A stretch of 64,000 nucleotides of DNA from Nepenthes gracilis. Taxonomy: Eukaryota; Streptophyta; Magnoliopsida; Caryophyllales; Nepenthaceae. The DNA is taken from positions 5,175,973 to 5,239,972 of the forward strand of contig BSYO01000011.1 of assembly GCA_033239525.1 (NCBI GenBank), read 5' to 3'. A program made the position numbers and the translations under genes. Of this stretch, positions 33,049-47,000 are shown one piece after another; the first letter of the stretch is position 1; every line of letters starts with the position of its first letter. A model generated the notes under the pieces. It had not been told where the DNA came from. It was given only the letters and a program-made list of their open reading frames with translations, and made no database searches.

Positions 33049-35429
33049 AAAGGGGATAAATTTTCAGCAGGGCTCTTTACTTAGGCAAAAAATTCACAAT
33101 ATTTGGTCGATATTTTTATTGACTTACCATAACTAAAAGTAAAATCGGCCTTTCATTTTCTATAGGCCTAATCCTCCGGTAAGCATAGGCGAACTAGCAT
33201 TAATTTTGATGTTGAAAAAATTCAAGACCGAAGCCAATTTTAAAATCAAAACTAAAATTTAAGATTTCGCTATCAATTCCATCACTGCTGAGGTCGAATT
33301 AAGTAGCAGTAGGTGGCATTTGATATGTGGTTATACTTGTCGAATTATAAAATATTATTATCATTTAAATAAACAGACTTTTCTTCTTTTTAATGGTTTG
33401 GTGGGGCCAACTGGAGAGAAGTCCACACGTATGCGCATCCTAATACGTGGGAAAGTTTATCAAGGTCAATCCATGACATCTTCAATGTTTGTATTGACAC
33501 AAACGCGTATAGTTTTCAGAAGAAAAAATATATTTCTTTTATTTTCTTTTTACTTTATTTAAAATATTAAAGATGTGAAAATATTATAAAAATATATTTT
33601 TTAGTTAAAAATTCTCTTTAGTGACTATTTACACATCAACATAACATAATATAATATTTATCTATCTAGTTATTTTTAAGTAGGTTCATTAATTGATTTT
33701 ATAAAATATTATATTATTAAAAATAATTAAAATTTATATATATGAAACTATTTTTATTAAAATTATAAATCATAATAATTTTATCAAAAATATTTTAAAC
33801 AAAAACATGGTCCAATAAGAATAATGGAACGAAGGAAGCTACTACATGGAGATATAATTCAATAAATCAATAATTATATATTTTATTAGGTGAAACATAT
33901 TTCAGATAATAGAAATATATCAATATACAATCCCACAATAGTAAAGCCTAAATATTTATTCTAAATACACTACTAAAACAACTATAATCCAACCCTTATA
34001 CAGGAGATCCAAATATATTAATCTGAATAAATATGAAATCTGATAAGAGTAGATATAATATTCAATAAAGTATATATGTATGAGTATATGTAGATAAATA
34101 TGACAGAAAAGTGAGAAAGACTAAAAATTAATGATCGTATATGAAATATAAAAATACTAAGATGAGAACAAATGTTATTTTTTGAATTCATGAATGTTAG
34201 TTAATGACATTTACTCATAAATAATCTATTATGATATATTTAAATATTTTTTGTTAATTTTTTATAATGGTGCCTATTTTGGCTAAAAGAAATACTATAT
34301 AACAAATATACAAATTTTTAATTGAACAAAAATAAATATTTATAAATTTTGAAACAAAATTTTTTATCAAATCCCGACAGATAAGAGACATATAACACAT
34401 CATTTAAAGATCTCAAGATTTCATAACAAAGTGTATAAAATTAGGTATAAGCCTTTAAAATATCATAAAATGTAACCAATATATACATGTATGCTAGCAA
34501 AAGTAAAGAATATCAATCAATAACAATACATTTGAACATTTAAATAAAAATTTTTAAAAATATATATTCTAAAAATTTCGTTAACAAATAAAGAAAAATA
34601 TTTAGATATCAGAGATTTTGACTTCAAAAACTTCAAAATAATCTTTTTTCACTTTCCCTTTCTTCTTGTATATATTCTTTTTCTTTATTTCTGTCCACTT
34701 TCTCAAATTTTAAATATAAATGACTTAAAATCAATTAATGATGGCTTATATGCTCAAACCAGTGTACGAGTACTGGTCAGCACCATCAAAGTAAGCCAAA
34801 AGGAAGCTACTACAATGCATGCACAAGCATATTTTATGTGCTTCTTATAAACCACTCTATTCTATCATACATATACAAACATAATTTAAACGTTTATTAA
34901 ATACTATTTCATACAATAAAACATACACAAGTATATTTCCATATGCTTCTCAAGCATCTCATTCTACTATCAGTGCACAAGTGCCATTAAAACATGGGTT
35001 AGACATCAAAATCACAACTCTCAATTGATTAATTTATCATATAAACACAATAGTTATTCTTAATAATTTTTCTAATTTAATTAATTTTTAACATTATATA
35101 GTATAAATTAAAAATCGGGTGTCAAATATTTCAACAAAATTAAGCAATTCTTATGAAAATTTGGGCATCCAATCACATGCCTTCATATTCAATTAAACCC
35201 TAACTTCTAATTCAAACTAACATTATTTGTGTTACATTCATCATTTTATCTCACATTCTAATATAAAAGTGATCCATAATAGAGTAGATGCTTTTTAATT
35301 ACCTTTAAAACATCTCTAATAATATAATATCGATTCCATTTACTTATATTAATAAATCTATATAACTTATTTCTTACTTTTCATATATAAATTTTATAGA
35401 GATTAAAAAATAAATAAATAATGAAAGAT

Positions 35430-35464
<35 letters not shown>

Positions 35465-35510
35465 ATTCTCAAATAAAGATAATAGAAAATTTCCACTCAT
35501 TCGTTTGACC
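33049..35510. other. AT-rich repeat-like intergenic DNA upstream of NADK1
   Basis: No gene is seen. Between about 33.9 and 35.2 kb the sequence loosely resembles the solo LTRs at 19.4 and 23.5 kb (pyrimidine-rich run followed by TTAAAATCAATTAATGATGGCTTATA). It may be another diverged LTR of that family, but I could not set ends. A (TA)n run lies at 35432-35461. Confidence 0.5.
35432..35461. repeat. (TA)n microsatellite
   Basis: About fourteen TA units about 250 bp upstream of the NADK1 start codon. Confidence 0.9.
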
Positions 35511-35600
35511 CAGCCGGCCTCTCCTCTCTCTAGAATAGTCGCTTGCTCTGCCTCTCTCTTCCTAACTGTTGCCCCATCTCCTTTTTTTCCCCCCGCTGCT

Positions 35601-35646
35601 ATGAGCATCAGGTGCTCCGCAAAGAATGATAGTTGAGAGGTTTTGA
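35601..35646 (+). other. Two overlapping short uORFs before NADK1
   Basis: ATG at 35601 opens an 11-codon frame (MSIRCSAKNDS, stop 35634-35636). ATG at 35626 opens a six-codon frame (MIVERF, stop 35644-35646). Both lie between a CT-rich leader-like stretch (35515-35590) and the main ATG at 35707. They count only if transcription starts upstream of 35600. Confidence 0.45.
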
Positions 35647-35706
35647 GGCATATCCTCCCTCGCCCTCCCTTCTCTCTAGCTACCTCTGTTAATTTTGGAA
35701 TTAACG

Positions 35707-38700
35707 ATGTCTCCTATTCAGCTGAACTCTAATGTATGAACTTCTTCTTTCTCACTGTTTTTAGGTTGTTTAAGTCCGACATGATTTAGATTGTATTCTT
35801 TTGGTTTAATTTAGTTTTCTAACATGTCTGATGACCTTTGTCTGAAATTAGAGTTTCAATTTATTGTAATTTCTCTTTTTTTACTGTTTCAGTTGCTTAT
35901 CAGCTGAACTTTTCAGGATCATAAATACTGATCAATGCATTAGTTTGTGAAAGTTAATTCTATGAGCGTATTGTCTTTAGATGATCTGATACTTTTATGA
36001 ACTGAATTTTAGGATTTGTTTTAATATTAGAAGTGATCGTTGCAAAAATTGAGATTGGAGTAGATTTGTGTAACGTTGAATTTGAGTTTAATTCTTTGGA
36101 AGATGCTTTGTTTGTTGTCCTACACGAATATTGCCAGGATTTCCCGAGTCACTGGTTTTGTTTTTCAAGATCTATGAAACTTAACGCTTGGTTTGATTAG
36201 AAAGGGCAGATTTAGATTGAGCTTAATGATCATCCAAGTGACAGAAATAAAATGCAGTTGACCCCTATTGTTCCTTTTTAGGTTCAGAAAACAGCGAGTA
36301 CAAATAAGGGAATACAAAAGTCCTCCCTTGTTTTTGGAGAGGGGGCGATGAGGGCCAATCAAGAATAAATGAAATGTCTCCCCAGATATAAAAAAGGAGA
36401 ATTCTATTTTTCAACTTTCAACATTATGATTCCCTTGTCATTGCTGACCGAAAATTACATACCCTTTAACTATCTGTTCCAATTTTTCTCCATCATTGGT
36501 ATTAGTATTTGGAGTATAACCACTCTGATCTCCTCCTCAGTCTGGTCCACCAGCCTCAAACCCATTTTTCTGAGAAGCTTTGAGCCTCCGTCCTTTTCGG
36601 TTCATCCCTAAAATTATGAATAGCTTTGTGGAAATTAATCTAGATTGCAAATCGTGTTGGAGTAGCGTATACTTTATCCAAAGAATTATGGGTGGAAATA
36701 TTGGTGTATATCCAATGTATTGGGTGATATATGTCTGTATCGGAGCCTGATACTAATATTTCATAATACCACAGTAAAATCATGATAGGCTTTCATATAG
36801 ATGATATATTGTCTAATATTAAAATATTGGCCAATATACATGATACTTTGTTGATATATTGGCCGATATTTGCTTCTCAGCATATGATTATAGAATTTTT
36901 TTTTTTATAATATATTCGATATCGATATGTATTGTATAATATATTAAATACTGATATAGCATTGATTGATACTAACCAATAGTGATATGTTCATCCATTA
37001 ACAATTTGTATATACATGTGTAATTAATCCCATATAAATATACATACGAAGTTAATTGGAATATAAAATCCAGCATTATTGATTCCAAATACAAAATGGT
37101 AATGATAGTAACATATTATCCAGATTTTATTGGTTGGGCCGCTAGGATGGCTCCTGTCTATAACTTGGAAAATCATACAAAATAGGAGTATTCAACTTCT
37201 AAAAACCATCATTAATTAACCCTCTTGTATTTGCTAAGACTCAATACTAAGTTGATCCATTGTAGATTTTATTCAAGCCTAAGTTGATATCCATTGTAGA
37301 ATTTGTTCATGTACACACCACAAAAATGTTCTTATTGAGGGCTTGATAACTAAAACTGTCATAACCCTTATCTTGAATGTTAGTTTGCCTCATACCTTTC
37401 ATTGAAAGAGAAATTGCTGGGCTTTATTAACTAATTGCAATTCTCAATCAAAGTTTGGATAGAAAATACATAAAACCAAGATAACAAAAAAAATGTTCTG
37501 TTATTGGAAATTTCCTGTTCTCAGTCTCTTCCTCTAGTCAATTCAATAATCGTGTTCCTCTTTTGCCTCTTTCTGTCTAAGATAAAGAGACCATCAACCC
37601 TGTGGGAGTTGCTTAAATGATACTTGGATGAAAGAAGGGTTTTGAATGCCATATCAATCTTGGTTGTCTATTGTCTGATTTTCCAATGAAAATTGAGAGA
37701 AGGGGACACTGGAATCATTTAATCATTTTAGCGGAGATGCTATTCAATTGAGATGCTTAGAAGTAAATTGACCTTTTGTGATTTGAAGGTGGTTGGTTAT
37801 ATTCTCTAATAAGTGGAGTTTGTGCAGTTTGATGTAACATAACTATGGGCATAAACTAATTATAAGTTTGGACTTACTAGTTCTAGTGTAGAATATATCA
37901 TAGTCATTTGCAGCACTTCCCATAAAGTAGTGCCCAATGCCAAAATCTTTTTTTGACATTGATATGTTCTGACATGATGCTATAATGGTATGACATTTTC
38001 CAGTTAATTTGCCCCATCAGTCGTTTCTTTCCAGCCAACATTATCTTGCAAATTTGTTTTGTGCTCCAATGCTACTTATACATAAACATTTAGTCAGTGG
38101 GGCCCTTTAGATCAAACCACTTGGAAGGGATGATTGCTGGTAGTCATACCTTTTTTCAGATGTTACCATGATACTATCTAAGGCTGCTGCAATAGTCTTT
38201 GGAAGAAGTTGGATCTTTTGAAAGTAGATGTAACTGGGCAGTTAGATATATACTTTCGCAGATTACAAGATCTTGTGTCAATCCTGTGCACAAAGGAGAA
38301 TGATGTCAGTGCAAAATACTGGAGAAGATCATCCAATATGTGAGTTTATTTAATTTTGGAATGGAATTGGCAATGCAATCTATTAGGGCCGCAAGAAAAT
38401 TTAGAACCATTTATGGTGATATAAGGTTAGAATCTTACATACAATTTGTAGTAACCCGGATTATATTTTTTAATAGTTCAGTTAATAATGCTGAAATTAA
38501 CATGTAATTATATCTTATATATTCAATACTACAACATATTATCATTATTTTTTTTTCAAAGAATACTTACTAAACTTTTATATGTTTATAATATTAGCAG
38601 AACTTTTACATTCAATAATATACCCTATAAATTAAGTAAACTATCAGTACAAAAGCTATCTCACAAGCCATTGTATGACATATGAAACATCCGTATTTAA

Positions 38701-40842
38701 GTTTTGCAATGCGATGCCGGTCACCATTTTAGAGTATATGATCAATTGACTTCTAATTTGGAAGGTTAGAAGAAAAATACATGACCCAAATGCTTAGTAA
38801 ATAATTTTCTAATAAGGAATATAACAATTATAGAGAATAACATCATGTCTAAAATTCAAGATATAATAATCGATAATACTATATAGTGTATGATATATTT
38901 CATCAAAGAGATTTAGTATGGAGAATTTGCAAGGATTATAATTCTATCATTGTGTACCTATGGCTAATATATTTATGCCCTTATTATTCAGGTAAAATTT
39001 TATACTTATATTACTTTTCATCACATCATTATGCTATGCCAATAATGTCTTAACCACATCTGTGGTCTGATCAATTACCCAATATTCCCAATTATCCCTA
39101 TAATATTCATATGTTTTGCAAGAGAAATAAATATATCATCGAGATTGATAGAATGACTTCAGTGTTAGATAATCTTGGCTACACTAAGATATCCTAGTAT
39201 CCATATCATCCAAATGAAATGGTATCTTCGCATATTTTCATTTACCATATTCATAGAATGTAGAATGAAGAATCGTACTACATAAAATTATAATACAGAA
39301 TATCTAAGATCCATACTACTATAAGTTCATGCTATGTTAATATGTAATTCTTTACTAGTCCCACCAAAAGTATTTATTAAAATAGAAATATGAATGAGAA
39401 TTAAGGAAATCTAAATAAAACCAAATATTGATATAACATATTACTGTTCAATGAATAATTGAACAGATATCTCAATATAGTCTAATAAATTGTTTATTTT
39501 CTTCAAATATCAAGATTAATTATGTCCTCTAAATTTATTAATTAAAACTCCTCACAACATTTAATATATTATTTATTAAAGTCACAATTAAAATTGTAAT
39601 AATCAATTCATTATATTGAGTTATTCAAAATATATCCATAGAAAATTATTTATGTGCTTTGTACCCAAATAATTAATAAAGTATTTTTTACCACTAGATA
39701 ATTAATTATCATCTTCAAATAACACATATATATACCCTTAAATTTATATTTTTCCTCAATTCCTCACGGCTACAACACCACAAAGGAGGCACTCCCACGC
39801 ACTGTGAACAGTGCAATTTAGGAAGAACAAACCGTGCGCCCCTATTTTTTGTCTCATGCTTGACTTTTTTTTTTGCTTAAATTAGAATTTTTTATGAATA
39901 TTTTACATAGAGAACTTAACAAAATCATCATTTCTCATCATTATATAACCATTTAGAATCAAATTTATGTACCAAATATTACTAACTGACCCTCAATTTC
40001 ATAAAATTTTCCAAACCCCTTGTTTTTGCACTATTTCGTATTTCTCTCAAATTTGACTATATGAGAGATTTGACACAAAAGGATGATTATTCAAGATATC
40101 AGAAAGGTATATGATCATGGAATAATAAAAAAATTAAAAAATTAATTACTCAAATTTGTTACTTAATCCTTTCTTCCTCCTATGTTTTCCAAAGGCCTTC
40201 TCCTTGTCTTTCTTAAATTTTGCCTCTAATTCATGCTATTTTAACTTCAATTTGATTGACATTTAAAACACATTGATCCTAATCCACCTCATACTCCACT
40301 TGTTGCAATTTCCTCGTGTAAATTCTACCCAATTAAACCTAATTTTGACAAATCTCCTTATTATCCTCCATTTTGTGCCACCTAAATTTTATTGCAGTGA
40401 TTCTTATGATTTCATCCCTTTGTTGCTGTAATTCTAGAGCTTAGCCAGATGTGTTTCATTTTGGCAAGGCACACTTTCATTTTTCCACCGATTTCACTGA
40501 TTCCTTCTTCTATTCTAGTCTCTGCTTCTCATCTTCTTCTTATTTATTTATTTATTTGTTATTATTAAATCATGGATCCACTTAAATTTATTACAGAAAA
40601 AAATTGAAATAATAACAATTAGTTTAAACAGGATTCAAAAAGATACATTGTATAATTAAAAATTCAGAATGTTACACAACTTTTTAGATGGACCTAAATA
40701 GATACATTATACAAGATCTTTCGTTAGTCTATTACGGTACGTTTGGTTATTAGAATGGAATAAGGTGGGAATAGAATAGTTATTCCTAGGGAATAGAATA
40801 GGATAGGAATAAAGTTGAATAGAATAATAATAATAATAATAA

Positions 40843-40878
<36 letters not shown>

Positions 40879-41000
40879 GTAATATGTATTAGTAATAATA
40901 ATAATAATAATAATAATAATTAATAATAATAATAATAATTACAAATAATAATAATAATAATATGTAATAATAATAATATTATTATTATTATTAATAAAAC

Positions 41001-41048
<48 letters not shown>

Positions 41049-44000
41049 GGGGATAGCTATTCTCACCTTTCATGTGGGAATAAATATTCCGAGGGAATAT
41101 TTATTCTCGCCTAATTTACCAACCAAATAAGGGAATTGTAATTTCTAGAGGAATTAGCCGGGAATAGAATTGCAATTCCAGTGAACCAAACGTGAGGTTA
41201 GTGCTTGGACCGTTATGATTTATTTTCATAGGCTCATGCAGCAGTAAGGGTTGTACTAAAGGGAAATTTCACCTCCCACTGCATTTTCTTTTTGTTTTCT
41301 TTCTTTTTTTCTGAGTGGAGGGGGGATTGAGCTCGTGGAAATGGACTTCCTACCATTTTGTGTGGTTCTACCCCTAGTTTGCTGACAGTTACATACTATG
41401 AAGCCATCTGTTAGGTCTTGTTTAATTTTTTGTCTTTGGATTCTGAACTGTTGTCTTAAATGTAGTGATCATTCTTCTTATCCTAGGTGTTGATATTGTG
41501 AACTTTCATATTTTATTTCAGGGAAACACCGGTGTTTCCTGCCCACAGCCCGAAAATGGATTCACTGATTCAGTTTCTCTCTTCTCTTCTGAAAAGACAG
41601 TGCAGGAGCTTCTTCAACCAGCTATTGAAGGAATGGATGACCATCTAGTAGAGTTCTCTGAAGCTCTGAGAAGTAAGTTTTCTTTGATTCCCAAGATAAT
41701 TTTCTATCAATCACCTGGTCACTGTTACATCAATGAAGATTTTTACTCTTTAATGCTTACAACTCTATCAAATTGCTTTAGCTGTTGCAAAGGCACTAAG
41801 ACGAGCTGCAGAAGGAAAGGCTTCTGCTCAAGCTGAGGCTGCTGAATGGAAGCGCAAATATGAATTAGAGCAGGCACGGAACATGTGGCAGAAACATAAA
41901 GGTTTCCTGATGAATAAATTGCATTTATGTTGGCTATATTTTTCTGTTTTTGATGTATGTTTGACTTTCAATCTAAAGATAATGTATATAAAAACTTGCC
42001 GAGCCAATAAGGCAACTGATAATCTTTAGGTGGTTTTGTTATTGATGAACTTAATGTTATGATACTTCTCCAAACTATTGTAGCACGTGTTTCCTTATCT
42101 CATCCTATATTTTCCAACTGGCTTCTTCTAGTTCAACATTCTCATTTCAGTCATTTGAATTGATGCTGTAATATATTATTGTCGTTCAATTTGTGATAGT
42201 GTGTGAAGGTTGGCTTTGCATGAGCCCCATATTGACAGATTTTGGAGGATTGATTGAAGTTTTATGCCCTTATAATCATTCATCTGTATTGTACTCCTCA
42301 TTGCATGGATACAAACCATCATTGAACTTACCAATTATGCTGGTTTTTGCATTTGGTGGTATTCACTACCATCCCTGCCCCGCTTTCTATGAAAGGGAAG
42401 AAAAAGTCCATGAGAAAATCCACCTTAACTTTGGTTTTAAAATAATTTGATTCTGTACTACTTTTTGGACTTGAAATTCATTATAATGTCTCTGTCTTGT
42501 ATGCCAGAGCTGTCAGCTGAAGAGCATAATTGCAATCTTCAAAGTAGCAGAATTGCAGAATCAAACAGGCAGCAAGAGGCTTTATATCAGGCCAATGACC
42601 AAAGTCTGAAGTGCTGTGGTAAGAATGGAATTTGCACTCATGAGGTTCTTCGAGATGGAGAAGCTGACTCTGACTCTGAATCGGTCAAAAATAGAATGAC
42701 AAAAAAGGTAGCTGAAACCATTAATCCCTTGTGTGGATCACATGTAAAAATAGGCAATAGTATCATGACTACATATTAAACCCTGGGACCTCTAACATCT
42801 TTACTTTGAAATGCTAAACATCTTGACGTCACTGAATAACAACTTATAGGTAACTATTTTTGGTGGCTTTCTAATCTAAAGAGCCTCATTAAAAAATCTT
42901 CAGGCTATTTTATTTCATTTATACTTTTTGGCAAGTAGTTCATACGTGTCCAGCACTGGAAGCATTGCCACTCTTCTGGATGACAATCATTGGAACTTTT
43001 TATGGTAATCATTTTGAGTCGATATTAATTGATTAATCAGTGGAATATTTTTTTTCTTGAGACAGGCATCGTTTAAACTTTCATGGGATTGCAAAGGTGA
43101 GAACTGCAATCAGTACAAGCATGATGTTGTCTCTTTCGCCAGAGGAAATATAACAACAGCAGAACGCAGCAGTAAACAGGTACTATTTATTGTGGGGATG
43201 CACAATAATTTTGGCCGTAGTTGACTAGTGGCATTTTCTAATGTGCAAACTTGCGTAGGGAGTGCAGTTGTAAAGGTAACGACTAAATTGCAGGGGCATG
43301 ACTGATGATCATATTGTCATACTTGTATGGATCACATTGTGTGAAAAAATGCTTCTCATGTCATCATTGACAAATTCGTAAGTTTGGGTGGGGGTATCTG
43401 AATCCTCTGTCCGATTTTTCTCCGATTCAGGAAACATCATCCAAAAGTTGGCAGGTATCATATCCAGCTCACTTCCTTAATCTAAGGCATTAAGTCTATC
43501 CTTTCCCTTTATGTTGAATTAACTCACTCTTTCTCTCCTATTACACACTCCTTAATCTTCTGAAACTCAATATTCTATTTCCCGAGCTTTCATAATTGTG
43601 AATCATTCTTGATCTTTCCATACTTTCCCATATCTTCTTAGCAAGTATGTAGCCTTCGTGTTGTCTCCATGGCATAAAAGCAAACTGATTTTAGAGTATC
43701 ATTGTTTCCTGTCTTAATTTTCATTCAACTATTATTTGTCAATGCTTCAATTTATGCTAATAGTAAAGCACTTTTATAATTGTTTATGTTAAATACCAGT
43801 AGTGAAGCACTTAAACATATTCTTGGCCTTCATAGGTGTGTTAAGAAAACAAGTTCAATTAATTGAGTCCTGTCCTAAGCATTTCCAAACTCCTTTCTCA
43901 AAAATTAATATTACTTGTACCTTTCTCCTTTTTCCATTTGCCCTTGCAAATTTTTTTATGTTTCCTCTGCTTCAGTGATTAATTTAGTGTGGTTTAACCA

Positions 44001-47000
44001 AAGATAGCCTCGTATGCTACTCACTAGGGCAAGTCAGGGTTGCAATTTTTAGGGCAACTTCATATTTTAAAATAAGTTTCCTGCTTCCACATATCTTCTG
44101 AGTTTTGAACCTCACGTTTCCACTACTTTAGGAACAGCATTGTTTCATTACCAACTCCTTTATCACTATCCTTAGACACCTCGGTACCTCTCTTTCTATG
44201 TTCTTAACATCTCTAGTTATCTATAGATAATTTCTCAACTAAATCAAAATGCTTCTCATATATTTGTATGATGAAATGCCAGAGTGTTGATGCAAGATAG
44301 TGTTAGGTGCTTCATGAATATCATTCCCAAGGCAAATGCCTTGTAATTTACTCTTTTCATCCCCATGCAAATCTCATTCCTTTATAGTAACATTTTCTCC
44401 TGTATCTTCTTCAAATTGTGTGATGTAAGTAATCCATTTTGTTTTCAGATTTCACTGAAGTGGGAGACTAGCCCTAGAACTGTTCTTGTGTTGACCAAAC
44501 CAAATTCAACTTCTGTTCGAATTCTGTGCTCAGAAATGATCAGGTATGTCCAACTATTACCTTATATGTGCAAATTAAATATGCTGCATTAAGTTCTGAT
44601 TTCATTCAATGTCAAAGAGATCATAGTGATTATTTGCATTTTGCTCTTAGTACATCATTTATGTATATTTTTCTCTTGGGTAAGATCTATGTATGTTACA
44701 TGCATTTTGAAACTTGTTTTCTTCCAGGACCTGTGTATGTAACCTCGTGCAAAATCTAGTTCAAACTAATCTATTTCTCTGTTCCCAGATGGTTGAAAGA
44801 GCAGAAGAAGCTAGACGTCTTTGTGGAACCACGCGTTAGATCTGAGCTCTTGATTGAATCCTCTTTCTTCAACTTTGTTCAGACATGGGAAGATGGTGAG
44901 ACTGATATGCTCACATTATAGAAATTAGAACTTGCTTTTTTGTTGGGATTTATCCAGTTACTAGAGCATTTACAATATGCTACATAGCTTTCTGCCCTTT
45001 CCAATTATTTTGTGCTTTGTTTGGATCAAAGAAAGTATTGAGGAAAGGAAAAAGAAGTTGGAGGAAACGCTTTTTTTGGTGTTTGGATTACATGGAGAGT
45101 TTTAAAGAAAAAATAGAATGGAAAATATGCATTAAAATAATAAAATTTTAAGAAAATAATTTTCGATTTAAAAATTGGTGGAAAGCAAAAGAAAAATGAA
45201 GGAAAATGAAATTGAGTGCCTTCTCTTAGAAAACCTACCACTCATAACTATAGCTCATTTTTCCAACTTAGAAATGGCGTTCCAACAACATTCCTCTGCT
45301 TATTGCTTTCTTTAGTGTTCATGGGTCTAAAATGCCATTTCTCACAAACGATTCAAATTAATACATAAAATAGTCATCAAAATAAGCTTATTTATAAATT
45401 AAAGATGTTCTCTTTATATTTTCTTTGGTAACCAAGCAAAGAAAATATTTTTCATGAAATTTTTTCACCAAAATGAATTAATCATCCAAACAAAAAAAAG
45501 GAAAGTACTTTTTCTCTCATTTTTTCCTTTTCATTTTTCTTCTTATCATTTTTCTTTCTTTTATAATTTATTCTATCCAAACATTGCCTCCTTAGTTGGT
45601 GTCCTTGGATGAAAAGATGACTGAAGACAATATTTGTCTAATTTATTCTTGTGCTCATGGTTTCCTGTTTCCTATGTCCATAAATCTACAGATAATGATG
45701 TCTTGCTTCTGCATACAAAGGTTGACCTCGTTGTTACACTTGGTGGGGATGGAACTGTTCTTTGGGTATGTGCATTTGACTTCTTTTTAGCTGGAGTATA
45801 ATGACAGCTTGGATGTTCAAACACATGTCACAGAAAAACTAGGCAAATACATTTTAAATCACTTCGTGAGTGCTGACTCAGCTCTATATGCTGCAATTGT
45901 GCTCCAAGTAGGCTAGTCTGTTTTTGCTGGTTGTTTCCTAGTTTCTACAACCAGCAGAGACACCTAGTGCCTGTTTTGCTGGCCTTTCAAATTCTTGTTT
46001 ATTAGAGAAGCACATTCAAATTGTAGCTTCTCTTAGAAGCTCTTTTTGGAAGCTAGGCTGAATAATCCCTAAATATGAATTACATATTGGTATAGGTTGG
46101 GATATGCTGAATAGCTCCAAATTGAATGATGTCAAACCTGGATGATTTCCCAAGGCAGCTATTTGATTGCACAACTGCTAGCATGCATGTGTTGTAATAG
46201 ATGATGCATTGATCTAATGCTTCCCTTTTTGTTGGGATTCATGGGTTGCCCAAGCTCTCGGATGGACGGTGAAAGTAACTCCTCACTGACCCTAACTCAT
46301 CTGGTTTAGGTTTTATCTTGATCGTGAGAATTTTTTGGGGAGAGGATGGAGTCAGCAGGATTGAGCCCAGAGCCCTGGCTTAGGTTAAGGTTAATGTTCC
46401 CGGTGGGAGTAGGGCAATATACAAGAAAGTTCATGTTGCAGATTCTGCTACTGCAATTCCATACAACTCATGGGGTGTAGCAGCACTTACAAATGATATA
46501 AATACTACTATCCAATACCCTATTTACAGCATTGTCAAGATCTTGACATTTTAACTACAAGCTGTTTATTGCCAGCCTGATCTCTTAGAAGTTGGAATTC
46601 ATTCTAAATAGTATGCTTTTGTAGAGATTGCTTTCTATTCCTCATTTGAAACTCAGCCATAGCAGGAGGAGAAAAAGAGCCTAGCAAAGTAATGATTAAG
46701 CTAATTAATTACCCTCTTTTTTTGCAGGCCGCTTCACTGTTCAAAGGACCGGCTCCCCCTGTTGTCCCATTTTCACTGGGATCACTAGGCTTTATGACTC
46801 CCTTTTGTATCCTCCATGTCTGTCAATTACAGCTGTTCTGTTGAAAATAAAATCATCGGGTCTCAGATTCCATGATGATTTAATTTTGAAATCATAGCCT
46901 CTGTTGTTCCCTTCTGACAGTGATCTTTGACATCCTTCAGACAGTGAACACTACAAAGAATCACTTGATTCGATTCTCCAAGGGCCTATTAGCATCACAT

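Noticed and set aside
33320..35250. A further full LTR of the TGTCACG family
   Set aside because: Some resemblance to 20.9-21.3 kb, but I could not find matching TG/CA ends or a target-site duplication.
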